Below are positions 52,348 through 63,916 of a stretch of 64,000 nt of DNA, piece after piece. Positions within the stretch are counted from its first letter, which is position 1; every line of letters begins with the position of its first letter. Below the pieces are notes generated by a model that ran no database searches, was not told the origin of the DNA, and was given only the letters and a program-made list of their open reading frames with translations. A program made the translations under genes and the position numbers. The stretch comes from Pseudorasbora parva. Taxonomy: Eukaryota; Chordata; Actinopteri; Cypriniformes; Gobionidae. The DNA is taken from positions 17,012,293 through 17,076,292 of the forward strand of contig NC_090176.1 in NCBI RefSeq assembly GCF_024679245.1, written 5' to 3'.

Positions 52348-52484
52348 GGGAAAGTTGATTTCTCAATTCATCACCCCTTTAATCAGCTGCATTTCCTGGC
52401 ATGCTTTACTGCCTAGAACAGGTCTATATACATCTTTCTCCTCTACAATGAACTCATTTACAATGATGACATTTACAACTTGTA

Positions 52485-53900
52485 TTATTTCCAATTGCGT
52501 GTGTTTTTAACCTGAATTGTGAACTTTCCAAGTGATGTCAGTGTGGTCTTGTACATCTGTAGGACCTGGTTGCCGGGCTGTATCTGTATTGTATTCGCTG
52601 GGATTACATTGCATGTGGCACCACAGTCTAACTGGAATTGTATTGACTTTTTGTTGGCCTGCAAGACGGCATATACAGCTCTACCATGGTCAGAGTCTCC
52701 TTTCACAATGTTTATGCTGTCTCCCACTGTGCTCAAGGTTATAATCAGCATTTCATCTTCACTTTCTGAATCCGCATCTGCCTGATCCATTGCTAAAACT
52801 GCCTTTTTTCTCCTGGCCTGTATGCTTTTGCATAACGCTGCAAAGTGGTTGTTCTTACCACATGATTTACACATTTGTCCGAATGCTGGATATTTCTCCT
52901 TCCTCTTCTCATGTTTTCGGCCACAGTATCTGCATTGTATGATGCCCCATTCCCATGAGGGCTCCCCCTTTTCTCGGTGTTTCTCCTTTGTAGACATGGC
53001 ATGAAGTGTTGCTGATGTCTATGTCTCAATTACTTTGGTTCTCTGTCTAGACAGCTCTGCGGCTCTTCCTATCTGTAAACACTTTTCCAAACTCAGATCA
53101 GACTCTCTGAGCAGGAGCTCCCTCCGATGTCCCACTCACAATTCTGTCTCTAATGAGGGAGTCTGTGATCACCCCAAAATTGCAAGTTACTGCCAGTGTT
53201 CTTAAAATAACTGTATGTAAGAAATGTATTTCAATTAATCATAAAATGGCCCTGCTATGTCTCTAGACCTAAATCATGTTAATTTTAAATATCACTGACA
53301 ACAGTAGTCTGGCTAGGATATTGTCATTTAAAAGTTGTTGTTGCAGCCCTCAACTGATAAGAATGTTGACATGTTGTGTTTTGGCCTGAAACTGTTTGGG
53401 CATCCGGGTTGCCAGCTCTGCTCTAGTTACCACAGCTGCAGCTACAAACGCTCCTGCAGCCTATCTGGCAACCTTGAGTCAGGGGGAGGGGGAGAGGGGA
53501 TACACCGCTCTACAGTATTTTGAAAGTGATTGCAGTACCATTTTTGGCCACAGTCTTACATACACTTCCTTTAATTCAGTCCCATATTTGTCCAGACTTT
53601 CCTCTTGACCTTGGTTTTTAATTAAAAAAAATCTTTCAACGGTCTCATTTTTCTTGGGATCCATCCAACTTTGCTATCACTTAATCGATCAATAAGCCCT
53701 CTATATCAGTTCCGACTCCAAGGGTTTGGCACACTTCTCGTCCTTTTTCTCTAATTAGGTAAAGTTTCAATTTATATTCATCTATTTTGTCTTTCATAGT
53801 CAGATCTACATACAAATTAAATTCTTCCTTACGTTTTTTCGATACAATAGGCAGATTAGTCTTCAAAGTCTATTTTCCCTGGCGGTGTAAATGCTCTCTC
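52485..53900 (-). pseudogene. Gypsy gag-protease remnant
   Basis: From about 53,866 on minus: LKLYLIREKGREVCQTLGVG and MDPKKNETVERFFLIKNQGQ (gag), then after several breaks the frame 52,997-52,485 with CRYCGRKHEKRKEKYPAFG (knuckle with Tyr for a Cys), CKSCGKNNHFAALC (intact C-x2-C-x4-H-x4-C) and FQLDCGATCNVIP (protease active-site block, DCGA in place of DTGA). It stops before the family A insertion. Confidence 0.75.
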
Positions 53901-54136
53901 CATCCTATTATTGCAGCGATCACAAATGTACTCACATCATTTCGTGAAATCGTGTCCATCCGTGTAAGCGTCACCTCCAAAGCGAACACTCAGATTGCTC
54001 TCTCTCTCTCTGATTTGAGCAGCGGTTATCCACCAAGCTTGTGTCTCTTAGTTACGTTCCTCCACAGAATGACACTCATTTGATTACAGTTTGTCTTTAC
54101 CCAACCCCGTAGTTTCCCGCTCCCACCATGTTTTAA

Positions 54137-54283
54137 TGTTGTACAATGGAAGAAACAGGCTCACATGTAGTTTCATAAACTCTCAGCTTTTACATGCTGC
54201 ATTTTTTTCTGGCACCACACCCACAACATACATTCTATATTAAAAGTCTCCTGCAACAACTTCACAATATACATATTGTTACA
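54137..54283 (-). repeat. Gypsy 5' LTR
   Basis: A 147-bp block, minus-strand TGTAACAATATGTATATTG to CATTGTACAACA, sharing long words with the 3' LTR at 43,331-43,454. Immediately inside it reads TTAAAACATGGTGGGAGCGG, where a primer-binding site would lie; I cannot assign the tRNA. Confidence 0.7.
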
Positions 54284-54600
54284 AAGTCCACTGAAGGCAG
54301 TTGATGTGGAGAACCCATGAACAGTTTAATAAACTGAACGTGATCCATATACAAAACAAATGAATCCTCAACATGAATGACCATGGTAACATGACTTGAC
54401 TAAAACATACCTTCAACAGGTTACATGAACAAAGCTAGACAAGAGACATGAGGGAACAGGAGAGCTATATACACAAAGACTAACTACATAGTCTTTACAT
54501 AGTCTACATAGTCTACACTAACTACATGTAACAAGATACATCTGTGGATAATCATGACAAGACCGAAGTGAGAATCACCTGACAAGAAAAAAAACTATTG
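54284..54600. other. No gene recognised
   Basis: Right flank of the gypsy element. It contains short repeated words (ACATAGTCTACATAGTCTAC) but no gene. Confidence 0.4.
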
Positions 54601-55365
54601 CTGCGTCCCAATTCGCCTACTTATACTACGTCCTAAAAGTATGTACTCTTTTTGTGAAGAAAAAGTATATACTTTTGAGTGTGTAGCAGAAAAGTATGCA
54701 AGCTTCGGGACATACTACTTCGCCATCTTTAACGGACTCTGTCGCTTAGTTACGTGCATCCCGTCACCGTTTATCTGCCCTGTCAATCATCGTCAGATTC
54801 GTCACAGATCAAATCCTCCACATTCAGTTTAAACTCCTACCGTATCGGAGAGAAATGTAGCCGCTCGTTGATCTGCCGTGTGTGTGTCTTTGTGGTCAGA
54901 GACTCTCCTCATGTGTTTGCAGTTTAAATATAATGATGCATTTAAAAGTTAATGGCCAAACGTGTCATTACCAAAGTTCTCAATGCTGCTGCATGTGAAA
55001 TATAATGTGGACAACACTGAATACATATATTTTTGTCAGGTTAAATATTGACAGTTGGTCACTCAAACCCCTTTATCTAAACTTCTCCACTTATCCGTCG
55101 AACTCGCACATCCGTCATGTTTGTAGTTTATTAACGCTTTTTATCCGCGTTTGTAGTTCTAATCGAATCCTCGTCCAACTCGCAATGGGTTGTGGGCAAT
55201 ATCAGCCGTTAGAGTGCCCATCGATCCATACTGTGAATTCGGACCGGAAATAGTAAACCATCCGGGAATCTTTGGAATACTCTTTTCAACATACTACGAT
55301 TTGGGACATACTAATTCTATTTTCGAATACTATTTAGGATGGATAGTATGCGAATTGGGACGCAG
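54601..55365. mobile_element. MITE with CTGCGTCCCAATTCGC ends
   Basis: CTGCGTCCCAATTCGC at 54,601 and GCGAATTGGGACGCAG at 55,350-55,365 are a perfect 16-bp inverted repeat. Internal AAAAGTATGTACTCTTTTTG and ACATACTACTTCGCC are recurrent in fish genomes. No target duplication is evident. Small internal frames (55,005-55,253, 54,641-54,832) are not genes. Confidence 0.7.
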
Positions 55366-55590
55366 GGTATGAAAACATAACACATGTGCCAAAGAAACCA
55401 CATGAGGGAAAAGAGAATCACATGACACCACTAACAAATATCAAAATAAAAGACATGAAGGCATAAACATAATTAAAAACTAAAACAGACGAGGAAATTG
55501 TTATTTAATGCAGTTTAATTCCACAGGTCACTTGTTGTTTATGTAATGTTAAATGGTAAGTTAACGTAATGAGATTTTATTATAGAGGCC
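55366..55590. other. No gene recognised
   Basis: Short AT-rich gap between repeats. Confidence 0.4.
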
Positions 55591-55975
55591 ATATTATGCA
55601 ATTGTACAAAGTCTTGATTGTTTTTTGTATCTGCTGGAAGAGGTTTTCATGATTGAATGTTCAAAAATCATATTTTTTCACATATTCTTTATTGGTGTCC
55701 CCTTTATCTCGTCTGTTATGTTTAGTTCCAGACTCTATGAAGCACCTCCTTCTGAAAAGCAGTCTGCTCTGATTGGTCAACTGGATCAGCGTTTTGGAAA
55801 TGTCAGGACCCTTACCATAACCGCAAGTTTCAACTTAGTACTAACACAACTCAACTTGGCCTCAGCCCCTATTTTTGTGTGTGAGGAATACTGTGATATG
55901 TACGTTCCCAGAATAAAACTCAACAACCAAGGTGTTTCAAGGCATTCAGAAACACATTCTGTTCTCTATAAGTAA
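55591..55975 (+). repeat. Dispersed fish repeat (CATATTATGCAATTGTACAAAG)
   Basis: CATATTATGCAATTGTACAA, TTGTATCTGCTGG and AGCAGTCTGCTCTGATTGG are words I recognise from an abundant fish repeat. The 116-codon plus-strand frame at 55,625-55,975 lies wholly in it and is not a gene. Ends are not defined. Confidence 0.4.
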
Positions 55976-56095
55976 CTTTGCAACTACATCTTAACGAACT
56001 CTCATTTAGAGTATTAGTACACTGCTAACACTTTATTGTGATATCTTTATCTCCAATAGACATCTATACTGACTATAATACCCTACTAATTCTCA

Positions 56096-56278
56096 CAGTG
56101 TTTCTCAACTATAGTCCTCGCTCCCATTACTCTGCACATTTTGTATGTCTCTCTTATCTTAAACAGGTCACAGAGCTCTCTCTAATGAGCTGATTATCTA
56201 AATAATGTGTATTATATAAGGGAGACATACAAATTGGGCAGAACTGTAGGTCCCGTGAACTGGAGTTGAGAAACACTG
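56096..56278. mobile_element. 183-bp palindromic hAT-like MITE
   Basis: CAGTGTTTCTCAACTATAGT and its inverted counterpart GGAGTTGAGAAACACTG bracket a short core, with further internal symmetry (TTGTATGTCTCTCTTAT against ATAAGGGAGACATACAA). The flanks do not show a matching 8-bp duplication. Confidence 0.65.
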
Positions 56279-56312
56279 TGACATGCAGGTGCACCGTGCA
56301 ACGTTACTTATA

Positions 56313-56573
56313 GACTGAACCCGAAATCACCCCCTAAACCCTCATTCACTGTTCCCTACATAAGTACACTGAAATCAAGTGAGTAAATTTGGACAGCCAT
56401 TGAGTGTACATCGGCTGTACTCGCGGTTATCGCGGTGCAATGTGGGATTGAATGAGTGCACTCAAAAACATCCACTATGGTTTCAGGACACCACTACAAA
56501 TGGCTACCCCTTCAAATAATGCCCTATATTTGAGGGTATATAGGTGGTGATTTTGGATTCAGCCATAGTCAAC
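56313..56573. mobile_element. MITE with GACTGAACCCGAAATCACC ends
   Basis: The left end GACTGAACCCGAAATCACCC and right end GGTGGTGATTTTGGATTCAG are imperfect inverted repeats around 260 bp. Known to me only as a recurrent fish sequence. Confidence 0.55.
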
Positions 56574-57162
56574 AGAATGTGTTAAAGAGATCATCAAAAT
56601 TAAGTAAAACTGGGCTTTGTAACTTTAAAGACCTTTTTCATGCCCAGACAGCAAAAAGTTAAAATCAAAGAAGCTCATAATAGGTCAAGATATTTTCACA
56701 AATCGGAAATAATTTCTAACCATAATGCATTGCTTCATATCATACGCTAATCAGTCTGTGCTGAGCCGAATGAAGTCGAACCCATTAACTCTCCTCAAAC
56801 AGGTTTTGGTCAGGCAAATAGGCCTGCCCCAGACTCATCTCACACCACTGGTTGAATCAAAGGGTGCATCACAGTAAGGTTGCATTTCCCACCGCTGATC
56901 GGGCTGTCTCACTGTGAAGGATCCTTGAAAAGCAATTTCATGGACTTCATTCTGCATATTTTGAAGAATACTTCATTTGTATCCTTCGCATTCCTCCAAT
57001 CACTCACAATTCTTTGCACACATTTTGAAAAAAATCACTGCTTATGACACTGCATTGCAATGATAGAAAGTCAGTTAATTATAGGCTAAATGTTTAGTTC
57101 CACGTTATTTTGTCTTTAAGTGTTACTAACATCAGGGCTCTAGCTCTTTGGTTGCCCTAGGC
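56574..57162. other. No gene recognised
   Basis: No supported gene. CAGGGCTCTAGCTCTTTGG near 57,133 may be another hAT-like end whose partner is near 58,700 (GCCCTAGGCAACCGCC), but this is uncertain. Confidence 0.35.
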
Positions 57163-57569
57163 CAGGGGTTTTCAAAACTGCTTAAAGTCTATCGAACATT
57201 TCTAAATGTTTCTCTCCTTTCTTGCCATATACACTTTCCAGAATTGTATGTTTGATTTTTTTTTCTTTTTCTAGTGATTTTTTCTTACTATAGTCCCATT
57301 TATCTTACTTACTGGGGTTGCAAGGCAGTATTCCTAAGACAGTATGTATTTATTGTGAAAGCTGCTTATTCAAATAATTTTTTAACTGAGAATGTTCTTC
57401 TTCAGGTTTAATCATTTTATAGGAAGTATAGCCAATTTAAGTTTGGAAACAATATGTTCTATTTAATAGTTTAAATGTTTTTTCATACATATAAATATAT
57501 GAGTTTTAGGAAGGGGGTCCCTCATAAAAAAATTATCCTATTCGGGGTTCCTTGGTTTGAAAACCCCTG
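57163..57569. mobile_element. hAT-like MITE CAGGGGTTTTCAAAAC
   Basis: CAGGGGTTTTCAAAAC at the left and GTTTGAAAACCCCTG at the right form a terminal inverted repeat. Flanking 8-mers (CCCTAGGC and ATGGATTC) do not match, so the target duplication is eroded or absent. A (C)17 run follows at about 57,578. Confidence 0.6.
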
Positions 57570-57950
57570 ATGGATTCCCCCCCCCCCCCCCCCCCATACT
57601 TAAATTAAGTATTTATTAAACTATACAAACATAAATGCTTTTATAGTAAATTGCACACACAAAAATGCCACACACACAAAAAAAAAACAAGAGGATATTT
57701 AACTAATTATGACTCAAACAGTGGATAAACAAACAAAAATGCTTTCATAGTCACTCCAACACTTAACTAGGACTAGTAAACTAGGACTTGAAGGATCAAC
57801 TGTAATAAATTGTTCATACACAAATGCTAAAAAAGAATGTTCAAGGTTATTTACCAAATATCAACTCCATAAATTGTGCAAGGACACTCTTTAGCACCTG
57901 TAAGGACACGAGCAAATTATGACCCATAAACTGGAGTTACTATACCCTCT

Positions 57951-58351
<401 letters not shown>

Positions 58352-58424
<73 letters not shown>
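58352..58424. repeat. (CA)n microsatellite
   Basis: A CA run of about 73 bp on the right of the same unit, ending ACACATAATTCC. Confidence 0.95.
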
Positions 58425-58426
<2 letters not shown>

Positions 58427-58872
58427 ATTCCTGAAAGGGAACTATACAGAATATACTGCGTCCCTGTGCACCCGCGGGTTTAGACGCCTCATTTTTGATG
58501 AAGGGATGAGCATTTGCCTGACCCAACTGAACCAATAATTAATTATCACCATCAATTTAATCTAATAATAATCAGGTTGATAAGTAATTAAATGTGTGGC
58601 TGAGGCCCTATGATGATCATGTTTAATAAACATTATGTTGTATTTCGCTTTCCGATTCTATGCTTAATGGGAATGGGGAGCACTAGAGCGCGCTCGCACC
58701 CCCAACAAAATTGTCGCCCTAGGCAACCGCCTATAGCTCGCCTATACCAAACGCCGGCCATGACTAACATTTAAATTAAAAATTTGATACACTGCACTTA
58801 TTGTGCACATACATGTTTTTACTGTAATTACAGCAGTAATTCATTTCTGTAATTTCACTTTTACCCTTCCCA
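58425..58872. other. No gene recognised
   Basis: No gene. GCCCTAGGCAACCGCCTAT near 58,717 looks like part of a hAT-like repeat. Confidence 0.35.
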
Positions 58873-59075
58873 GTTACACTTTATTTGAAGTAGCCTACTG
58901 AGAAATAACAATTACATGCACTTACTATAGGATTAGGGTAGGAATAGTGTTTAGTTTAGGATTAGTTGAATGTAATTATGCATCATTTACTGTTATTACT
59001 ATTGCAAGCACATGTAATGTGTGTATCAAGGATAGTGTAAAATAAAGCATTACCCCCTTCCCTTACCCACCCTTA
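58873..59075 (+). mobile_element. MITE, second copy of the 17,963 family
   Basis: GTTACACTTTATTTGAAG to TAAAATAAAGCATTACCC, with GGATTAGTTGAATGTAATTA and GCATCATTTACTGTTATTAC in common with 17,963-18,160 in the same orientation. This copy keeps both imperfect inverted ends (TTACACTTTATTT and AAATAAAGCATTA). Confidence 0.6.
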
Positions 59076-60804
59076 AATCTAACCTGTCCCCTTACACGTA
59101 TCCAACGTATCCATCAATGCAGCAAAATGTTTTGCAATACAACATGAATACGACAACAATACGAAGACCCCTAAATGTAAAGTGCCAAGGGGGTCAAAAA
59201 GTATTTTTTCTTCTTAATTTGTAAATAGCACAATGACTAACATGGCGGAAACCTAGCCACATGGATTCATTAGACAATCCTTCTAGTGTTTAATGCTAAG
59301 GAGGAATCTAGCCTATAGAAGCCTCTAAGAGGACTGAATTAGGAAGGACAAGGTGCATCTGAAAATGGATACTGTCTGAGTATGTACTACATTTAAATTT
59401 ACTTTGTGACTGTAAAAAAGTATGATCTTTACATTATGAATGCATGTAGTCTGAATGAAGGGATGTACTACATCCGTCATGTCTGTCACATGGCCTACAG
59501 GCATCTGTTGTGTCACTTTACTGCCATTCATAAATCCTCGCCCGTGGCCTCATGGGATAGTAAAGTGTCCATTGAATGCGCACTTCCCCAAATCTCAAGG
59601 GAAATAAATCAGCTGTCTCGCCTATATTCGAACCTAACTACTGACATACTACTGATTTTTGCATAGACTACAATATAGTGAATATTCCATTTTGGACAGT
59701 CTTGTGTTTGAGAAGCACCCAGTATTGCTGCTGTTGGCTGGTCGGAATGCAACAAACAGAACATAAAAAGCAATATTTTAATAGCACCACAAAATAGCGC
59801 CTTTTCAAATCAATGTTCAACACAAATTTGTCTCTACATATTAAGATGGAAAAAGCATTTTTACATCAGGAAAACACTTCAAACAAATCTATATTTAATG
59901 TGACTTTTGGGGGGGCTTTTTCTGCAGCAGCCAAAACAATTGATTTTCCAACGTCCAAAGAATTATTTCTTAAACCCTTATATCAAAAACAGTAATTTTC
60001 CCCTCACTCAAACCCTATTGCAGAGACTGCGTGCCGCCAGGAGAACAGTTTCTCAGCATATGCTAACAGAGAAAATGTGCCCATTGTTCAGCGATAGGAT
60101 GATTTGCATGCGTCTACTGCACTATGCAACAGTTCCGAATAGATGTCACAAAACTAAAGGCTTGGTAAAGATGAAAGAACTGACTTCAGAGGGAGAAAGT
60201 ATTCCCGAATTCTGGGCCTAAAAATGCCTCAATACCTGACAAAAACAATAAGAGAAAGAGATATGATCAAAACGTGTCTGCGGCTAGCTGCATAACACAT
60301 GCTTCTGTATTAGCACTTTATTGAAACGGAGCCACCAGCAGGTGGCTGAAACACAGAAGTAACCTCCTTGATCAAGCATAGAATGTTTTCTGTTACTAGT
60401 ATGATGTGGCTTTGGTTAGAACACACTAACAGACACACAACTACAGTAAGTAACTCTGAATATTTATTTACAAGAAGTCACTTTAATAATGAACTTTAAA
60501 ACATCTATAGCAACTTTTATCCTACATCATCAAAATGTCACTCTTGTCTTGCCAATTTCTATGTTTAAGGGGTAAACCTTTGGTATTAAAATTTCGAATT
60601 CTGTCTTTCTGATATCATTCACCCTCATGCAAAAAGACGTTCAGGGTGGTGCAAGAATAAGCATTCAGTGACTTTTCCCTTTGAGAATTCTTGGTGAAGG
60701 ATGCTATGATTATTTAATGTGTTGGTTTAACTACCATCTGTTCTGTTAAAATGTGATTTATTTATTTTTTATTAACAAAAGAGGTCAGATGTTCCATCAC
60801 TAAA
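59076..60804. other. No gene recognised
   Basis: Includes small frames at 59,406-59,666, 59,813-59,995 and 59,907-60,221 with no recognisable domain. Part of 59,330-59,690 resembles fish MITEs rich in AGTATGTACTACAT. No RNA gene is seen. Confidence 0.4.
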
Positions 60805-60867
60805 AACACACACACGCACACACACACACACACGCACGCAGGCACGCACGCATGCACGCACGCACGG

Positions 60868-60933
<66 letters not shown>
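60805..60933. repeat. Compound (CA)n / (GCAC)n microsatellite
   Basis: (CA)n, then GCACGCACGCATGCACGCAC, then (CA)n again. The alternating purine-pyrimidine run could adopt Z-DNA. The 72-codon minus-strand frame over it is an artefact. Confidence 0.95.
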
Positions 60934-60937
<4 letters not shown>

Positions 60938-61529
60938 GAGAGAGTCATGCTCCAGTCCAAAGACACGTGAGACCACAAAATGTATCGCACTTTGAATTTA
61001 ATTCCGCATAGAATGCTATATTTTAAAGTGAACTGGAGAAGATTAGGAGGAGAAACTGTTAGAGATTAGGAAGAAACTCAGCGGCTCTGGCCGAGCTGTG
61101 ATATAAACAAAACACTATTGGCTATTATTAAAGAAGAGGAGGAGCTGTTTGACATGTTCTGCCCTGTCTTCCTGTTTATGTGGAATGTACATCAACACAC
61201 CGAATAATGCTGCGTATTTCAAGGCACTTCAGTGGGATCTTTAAAGCTGAAGTGTTGCGCTGGAATTCATAGTAACTTTGGTGAACAGCAAATCCCACCT
61301 TCTTTGATTTGATTGGTCTTAGTAATTTGGACAGTGATTACATAGCGGTTAGACCACTGTGGAAGACCACTAAACAATTACAATTTTTGAAAACTTTGTC
61401 ATAAGTAACCGAGTGGACAATCTAATATGTGCCACATTTGCCACGCCTAATGATTGAGAATGTCCCCCCGTTGTTTGGTGGTTATGTAGAAGCCCTTTCC
61501 ACCAGAATAAAACCATTTAAAAGATAATT
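60934..61529. other. No gene recognised
   Basis: No supported frame, RNA gene or repeat end. Confidence 0.4.
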
Positions 61530-61990
61530 GTGATTTTTTTTTTTCCACAATTCTGACTTTTTCTAGCAATTGCAAGCTTATATCTCGTATTTCTGACTTA
61601 ATTTCTCAGAATTGTGAGATATAAACTTGCACTTGCGAGTTATAAAGTCAATTTCTACCAGAAAGATTCGGAAGCCAGATGAATTGCAAAAATTAACAAA
61701 TTTATTGATAGCCCAGCAAGTATGATATTTAGAGTTCTTTGGCATAGCCCATAGCACCTTTAAATCTCACAATTTTAACTTTATAACACGCAATTGTAAC
61801 TTTACATCACGCAATTATGACTTAGTAACTTGCAAATGCAAGTTTATATCTCACAATTCAGATTTTATATGCGACTGCGCTTTTATATCGTGTAATTCTG
61901 ACTTTATAACACGGAAATGAACTTTCTATCATGCAATTCTGACTTCATAACATGTAGCTTCGCCTTTGTATCACACAATTCTGTACTGAG
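61530..61990. repeat. Degenerate tandem repeat (CACAATTCTGACTTTATAAC-like unit)
   Basis: Many diverged copies of a unit of about 22-25 bp, CACAATTCTGACTTTATAAC and GCAATTGCGAGTTTATATC, form two blocks (61,530-61,650 and 61,755-61,990). They are split by about 105 bp of unrelated sequence. Some copies are inverted relative to others. A familiar fish low-copy satellite-like repeat. Confidence 0.7.
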
Positions 61991-62032
61991 CTTGTATTAG
62001 AGGTAAGCAAAACAGGCAAAGGTCAAACGGTC

Positions 62033-62338
62033 ATGGAGAGGGAGGGAACGCTAACTCAGCGAGACAAGGAGAGTGATTCTGTGAATGTTTTTGGAAGTTG
62101 CCGATTTAATTGGAGACATTTTACAGTTTACCACAAACTAAAGAGGGAGGATGAGACCAATTTACTCATGAAAAGGGCCTTACTGTTGCATGCAAAAAGA
62201 AAGTCAAAGGTCACTGACAGTGACAGTATGACCTTTTCAGCATCTACTGCTTCTCTAATTAAATGCCCAAACCTTCAGTTTTCGCTTTTTCTCTATTTTC
62301 TGAAAGGTACCTTGGCTGTTGAAAGATGCAGCTTCTAG
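62033..62338 (+). other. 101-codon open frame, not supported as a gene
   Basis: ATG at 62,033 follows a purine-rich stretch. The protein (MEREGTLTQRDKESDSVNVF...) has no domain, signal or repeat I recognise and there is no intron or polyadenylation support. I regard it as probably chance. Confidence 0.2.
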
Positions 62339-62382
62339 TTTACTCACATATTCTATATGCTTGAATGGAAACATATGCAATA

Positions 62383-62875
62383 TACACTGTATTGCCAAAA
62401 GTATTGGGACACCCCTCCAAATCATTGAATTCAGGTGTTCCAATCACTCTCATGGCCACGGGTTTGGTTTTTTGGAGGGGTGATTACGGTGCTGGGTTGT
62501 TTTTCAGGGGTTGGACTTGACCTCCAGTGAAAGGAACTCTTAATGCTTCAGCATACTAAGTCATTTTGTACAATTTCATACTCCCAACATTGTGGGAACA
62601 GTTTGTGGACGGCCCCTTCCTGTTTCAATATGACTGCGCACCAGTGCACAAAGCAAGGTCCATAAAGACTTGGATGAGTGAGTTTGGTGTGGAGAAACTT
62701 GACTGGCCTCATATGAACACCTTTAATATGATTTATAGCGGAGACTGCAAGCCAAGCCATCTCATCCAACATCAGTGCCTGACCTCACAAATGTGCTTCA
62801 AGAAGAATGGTCAAATATTACAATAAATCTACTCCTAAACCTTGTAGAAAGCCTTCCAAGAAGAACTTACACGTT
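62383..62875 (+). mobile_element. Internally deleted Tc1-like element
   Basis: TACACTGTATTGCCAAAAGT and ATTGGGACACCCCTCCAAAT are the left end of a fish Tc1-like family I recognise. Transposase remnants follow. The right terminal repeat is missing; the sequence runs into an inverted TTAA repeat at 62,872. Confidence 0.7.
62566..62826 (+). pseudogene. Tc1-like transposase remnant
   Basis: LPTLWEQFVDGPFLFQYDCA, APVHKARSIKTWMSEFGVEK and LDWP match the region around the second catalytic Asp of Tc1 transposases, with DCAPVHKA in place of DNAPVHKA. After DWP the normal SPDLNPIEHLWD is deleted or scrambled. Traces of a later segment (CLTSQMCFKKNGQ) follow. The DDE Glu is absent. Confidence 0.65.
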
Positions 62876-63186
62876 GCTCCTTTTTAATCACGTTTTATTT
62901 TATGTCATCATACTTGATCATTGAACTATTGGTGTAACTGTATTTAAATAGGGAAAACGTGGAGGTGTTTGGCTGCTTCTAACTTGATCTCTGTTTGGTA
63001 CCATAGTGAATGAACTGGGCTTAGCGGGCTAAACTAAATGCAGATCAGATCGTCTGATCGTCACGATCAGATCGTCACCGCGCGTCAGAGAGATCAAATG
63101 CACACACTGAGACGACAGAGGGATGTATCAACTCGTTTTAGTTAAGGGAATAACATAGTTTAATTTGAAAAAGCGGTGACCTTTAA
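62872..63186 (-). mobile_element. TTAA repeat, inverted partial copy of the 22,340 family
   Basis: The right end is AAAAAGCGGTGACCTTTAA (TTAA at 63,183-63,186). GGAAAACGTGGAGGTGTTTG and TAAGGGAATAACATAGTTTA are the complements of words at 22,340-22,600. The left end is cut at the Tc1 fragment. It contains a small GATCAGATCGTC direct duplication at 63,045-63,078. Confidence 0.65.
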
Positions 63187-63844
63187 GATGTGAAAAGGAA
63201 CTGTGTTACTTTGCAAGTAAATTACAGCTCTTCTCATTGAAACACTTTCTTTTAACTTTCTTTTTAACTTTAGAAACAAATGTACTTTATTCAGAACACA
63301 CACATGCTTTTTTAAATATCAAATCATTAAATTTCAAAGCATTCATAGAGGCAAACTTATCTTAAATTAAATAAAAAGAGATATCACAAGATATTAAATT
63401 TTCCTTGATCTTTTGACATAAAAAAAATTAATTTTACTTCGGAAACACATTGTATCTTACATATCTTTTTTAATCCCGAAATCTCTGGGGGGGTATAAAA
63501 AAAAATCAAGGCTGAAAAAATCAGTGGTCATGTTAACTAAATTATGACTGCTTTTGCTTTTAAAATGTAACTAAAATTGTATTTACCTCTGGGAAAAATT
63601 AAATAATAAAATTATATATTATAATTCCTGTATTATTTGCATTATTCTGTATCCTAACTCCTAACCTTTCAAACACTTAAAGATCCATTTCGACTATTTC
63701 ATTTCATTACAAACACACAAAAAAAGTGTTATTAGTAAGGCACTACAGATGTATTAATGTAAAGATGTAATAAGCCATTAAAAGGGTGACTACAAAACGT
63801 ATGTTTGCTGATGTTGATTTCTTACCTATACGTGTGTTTGTTGC
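63187..63844. other. No gene recognised
   Basis: AT-rich sequence with no coding or RNA gene support. Confidence 0.4.
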
Positions 63845-63913
<69 letters not shown>

Positions 63914-63916
63914 TGC

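Larger units (their letters stand above)
46309..52382 (-). mobile_element. TTAA-flanked repeat 'family A', copy B, with nested elements
   Basis: It is flanked by TTAA at 46,309-46,312 and 52,379-52,382 and inserted between the gypsy protease and RT. Fragments 46,313-46,993, 50,677-51,086 and 52,348-52,378 align, inverted, with copy A (9,111-17,962). Nested inside are a TTAAAGGACAACTC element (46,994-50,676) and a TTAAAGGGGGGGTGAAAC element (51,087-52,347). It lacks the hAT, LINE and DIRS insertions of copy A and so shows their empty sites. Confidence 0.8.
43331..54283 (-). mobile_element. Decayed Ty3/gypsy LTR retrotransposon carrying multiple nested elements
   Basis: On the minus strand: 5' LTR (54,137-54,283), gag and protease (about 53,900-52,485), RT (about 46,250-45,488), integrase C-terminus (about 45,140-44,740), polypurine tract and 3' LTR (43,331-43,454). 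The pieces are in the canonical order and are pushed apart by family A copy B (46,309-52,382), an IS630-like element (43,495-44,513) and a microsatellite-rich repeat (45,150-45,345). RNase H and the integrase core are missing. No target duplication was found at the LTR edges. All frames are broken. Confidence 0.75.

Noticed and set aside
43326..54290. Target-site duplication for the gypsy element
   Set aside because: The bases outside the two LTRs (ending ATTA on the left, starting AAGTC on the right) do not match in any simple register.
55625..55975. 116-codon plus-strand frame as a membrane protein gene
   Set aside because: It overlaps a dispersed fish repeat, and its hydrophobic start is AT-rich noncoding sequence.
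57155..57577. 8-bp duplication around the CAGGGGTTTTC hAT-like MITE
   Set aside because: CCCTAGGC and ATGGATTC are unrelated.
62033..62338. 101-codon frame as a small gene
   Set aside because: No domain, splice or polyadenylation support; kept only as a low-confidence note.
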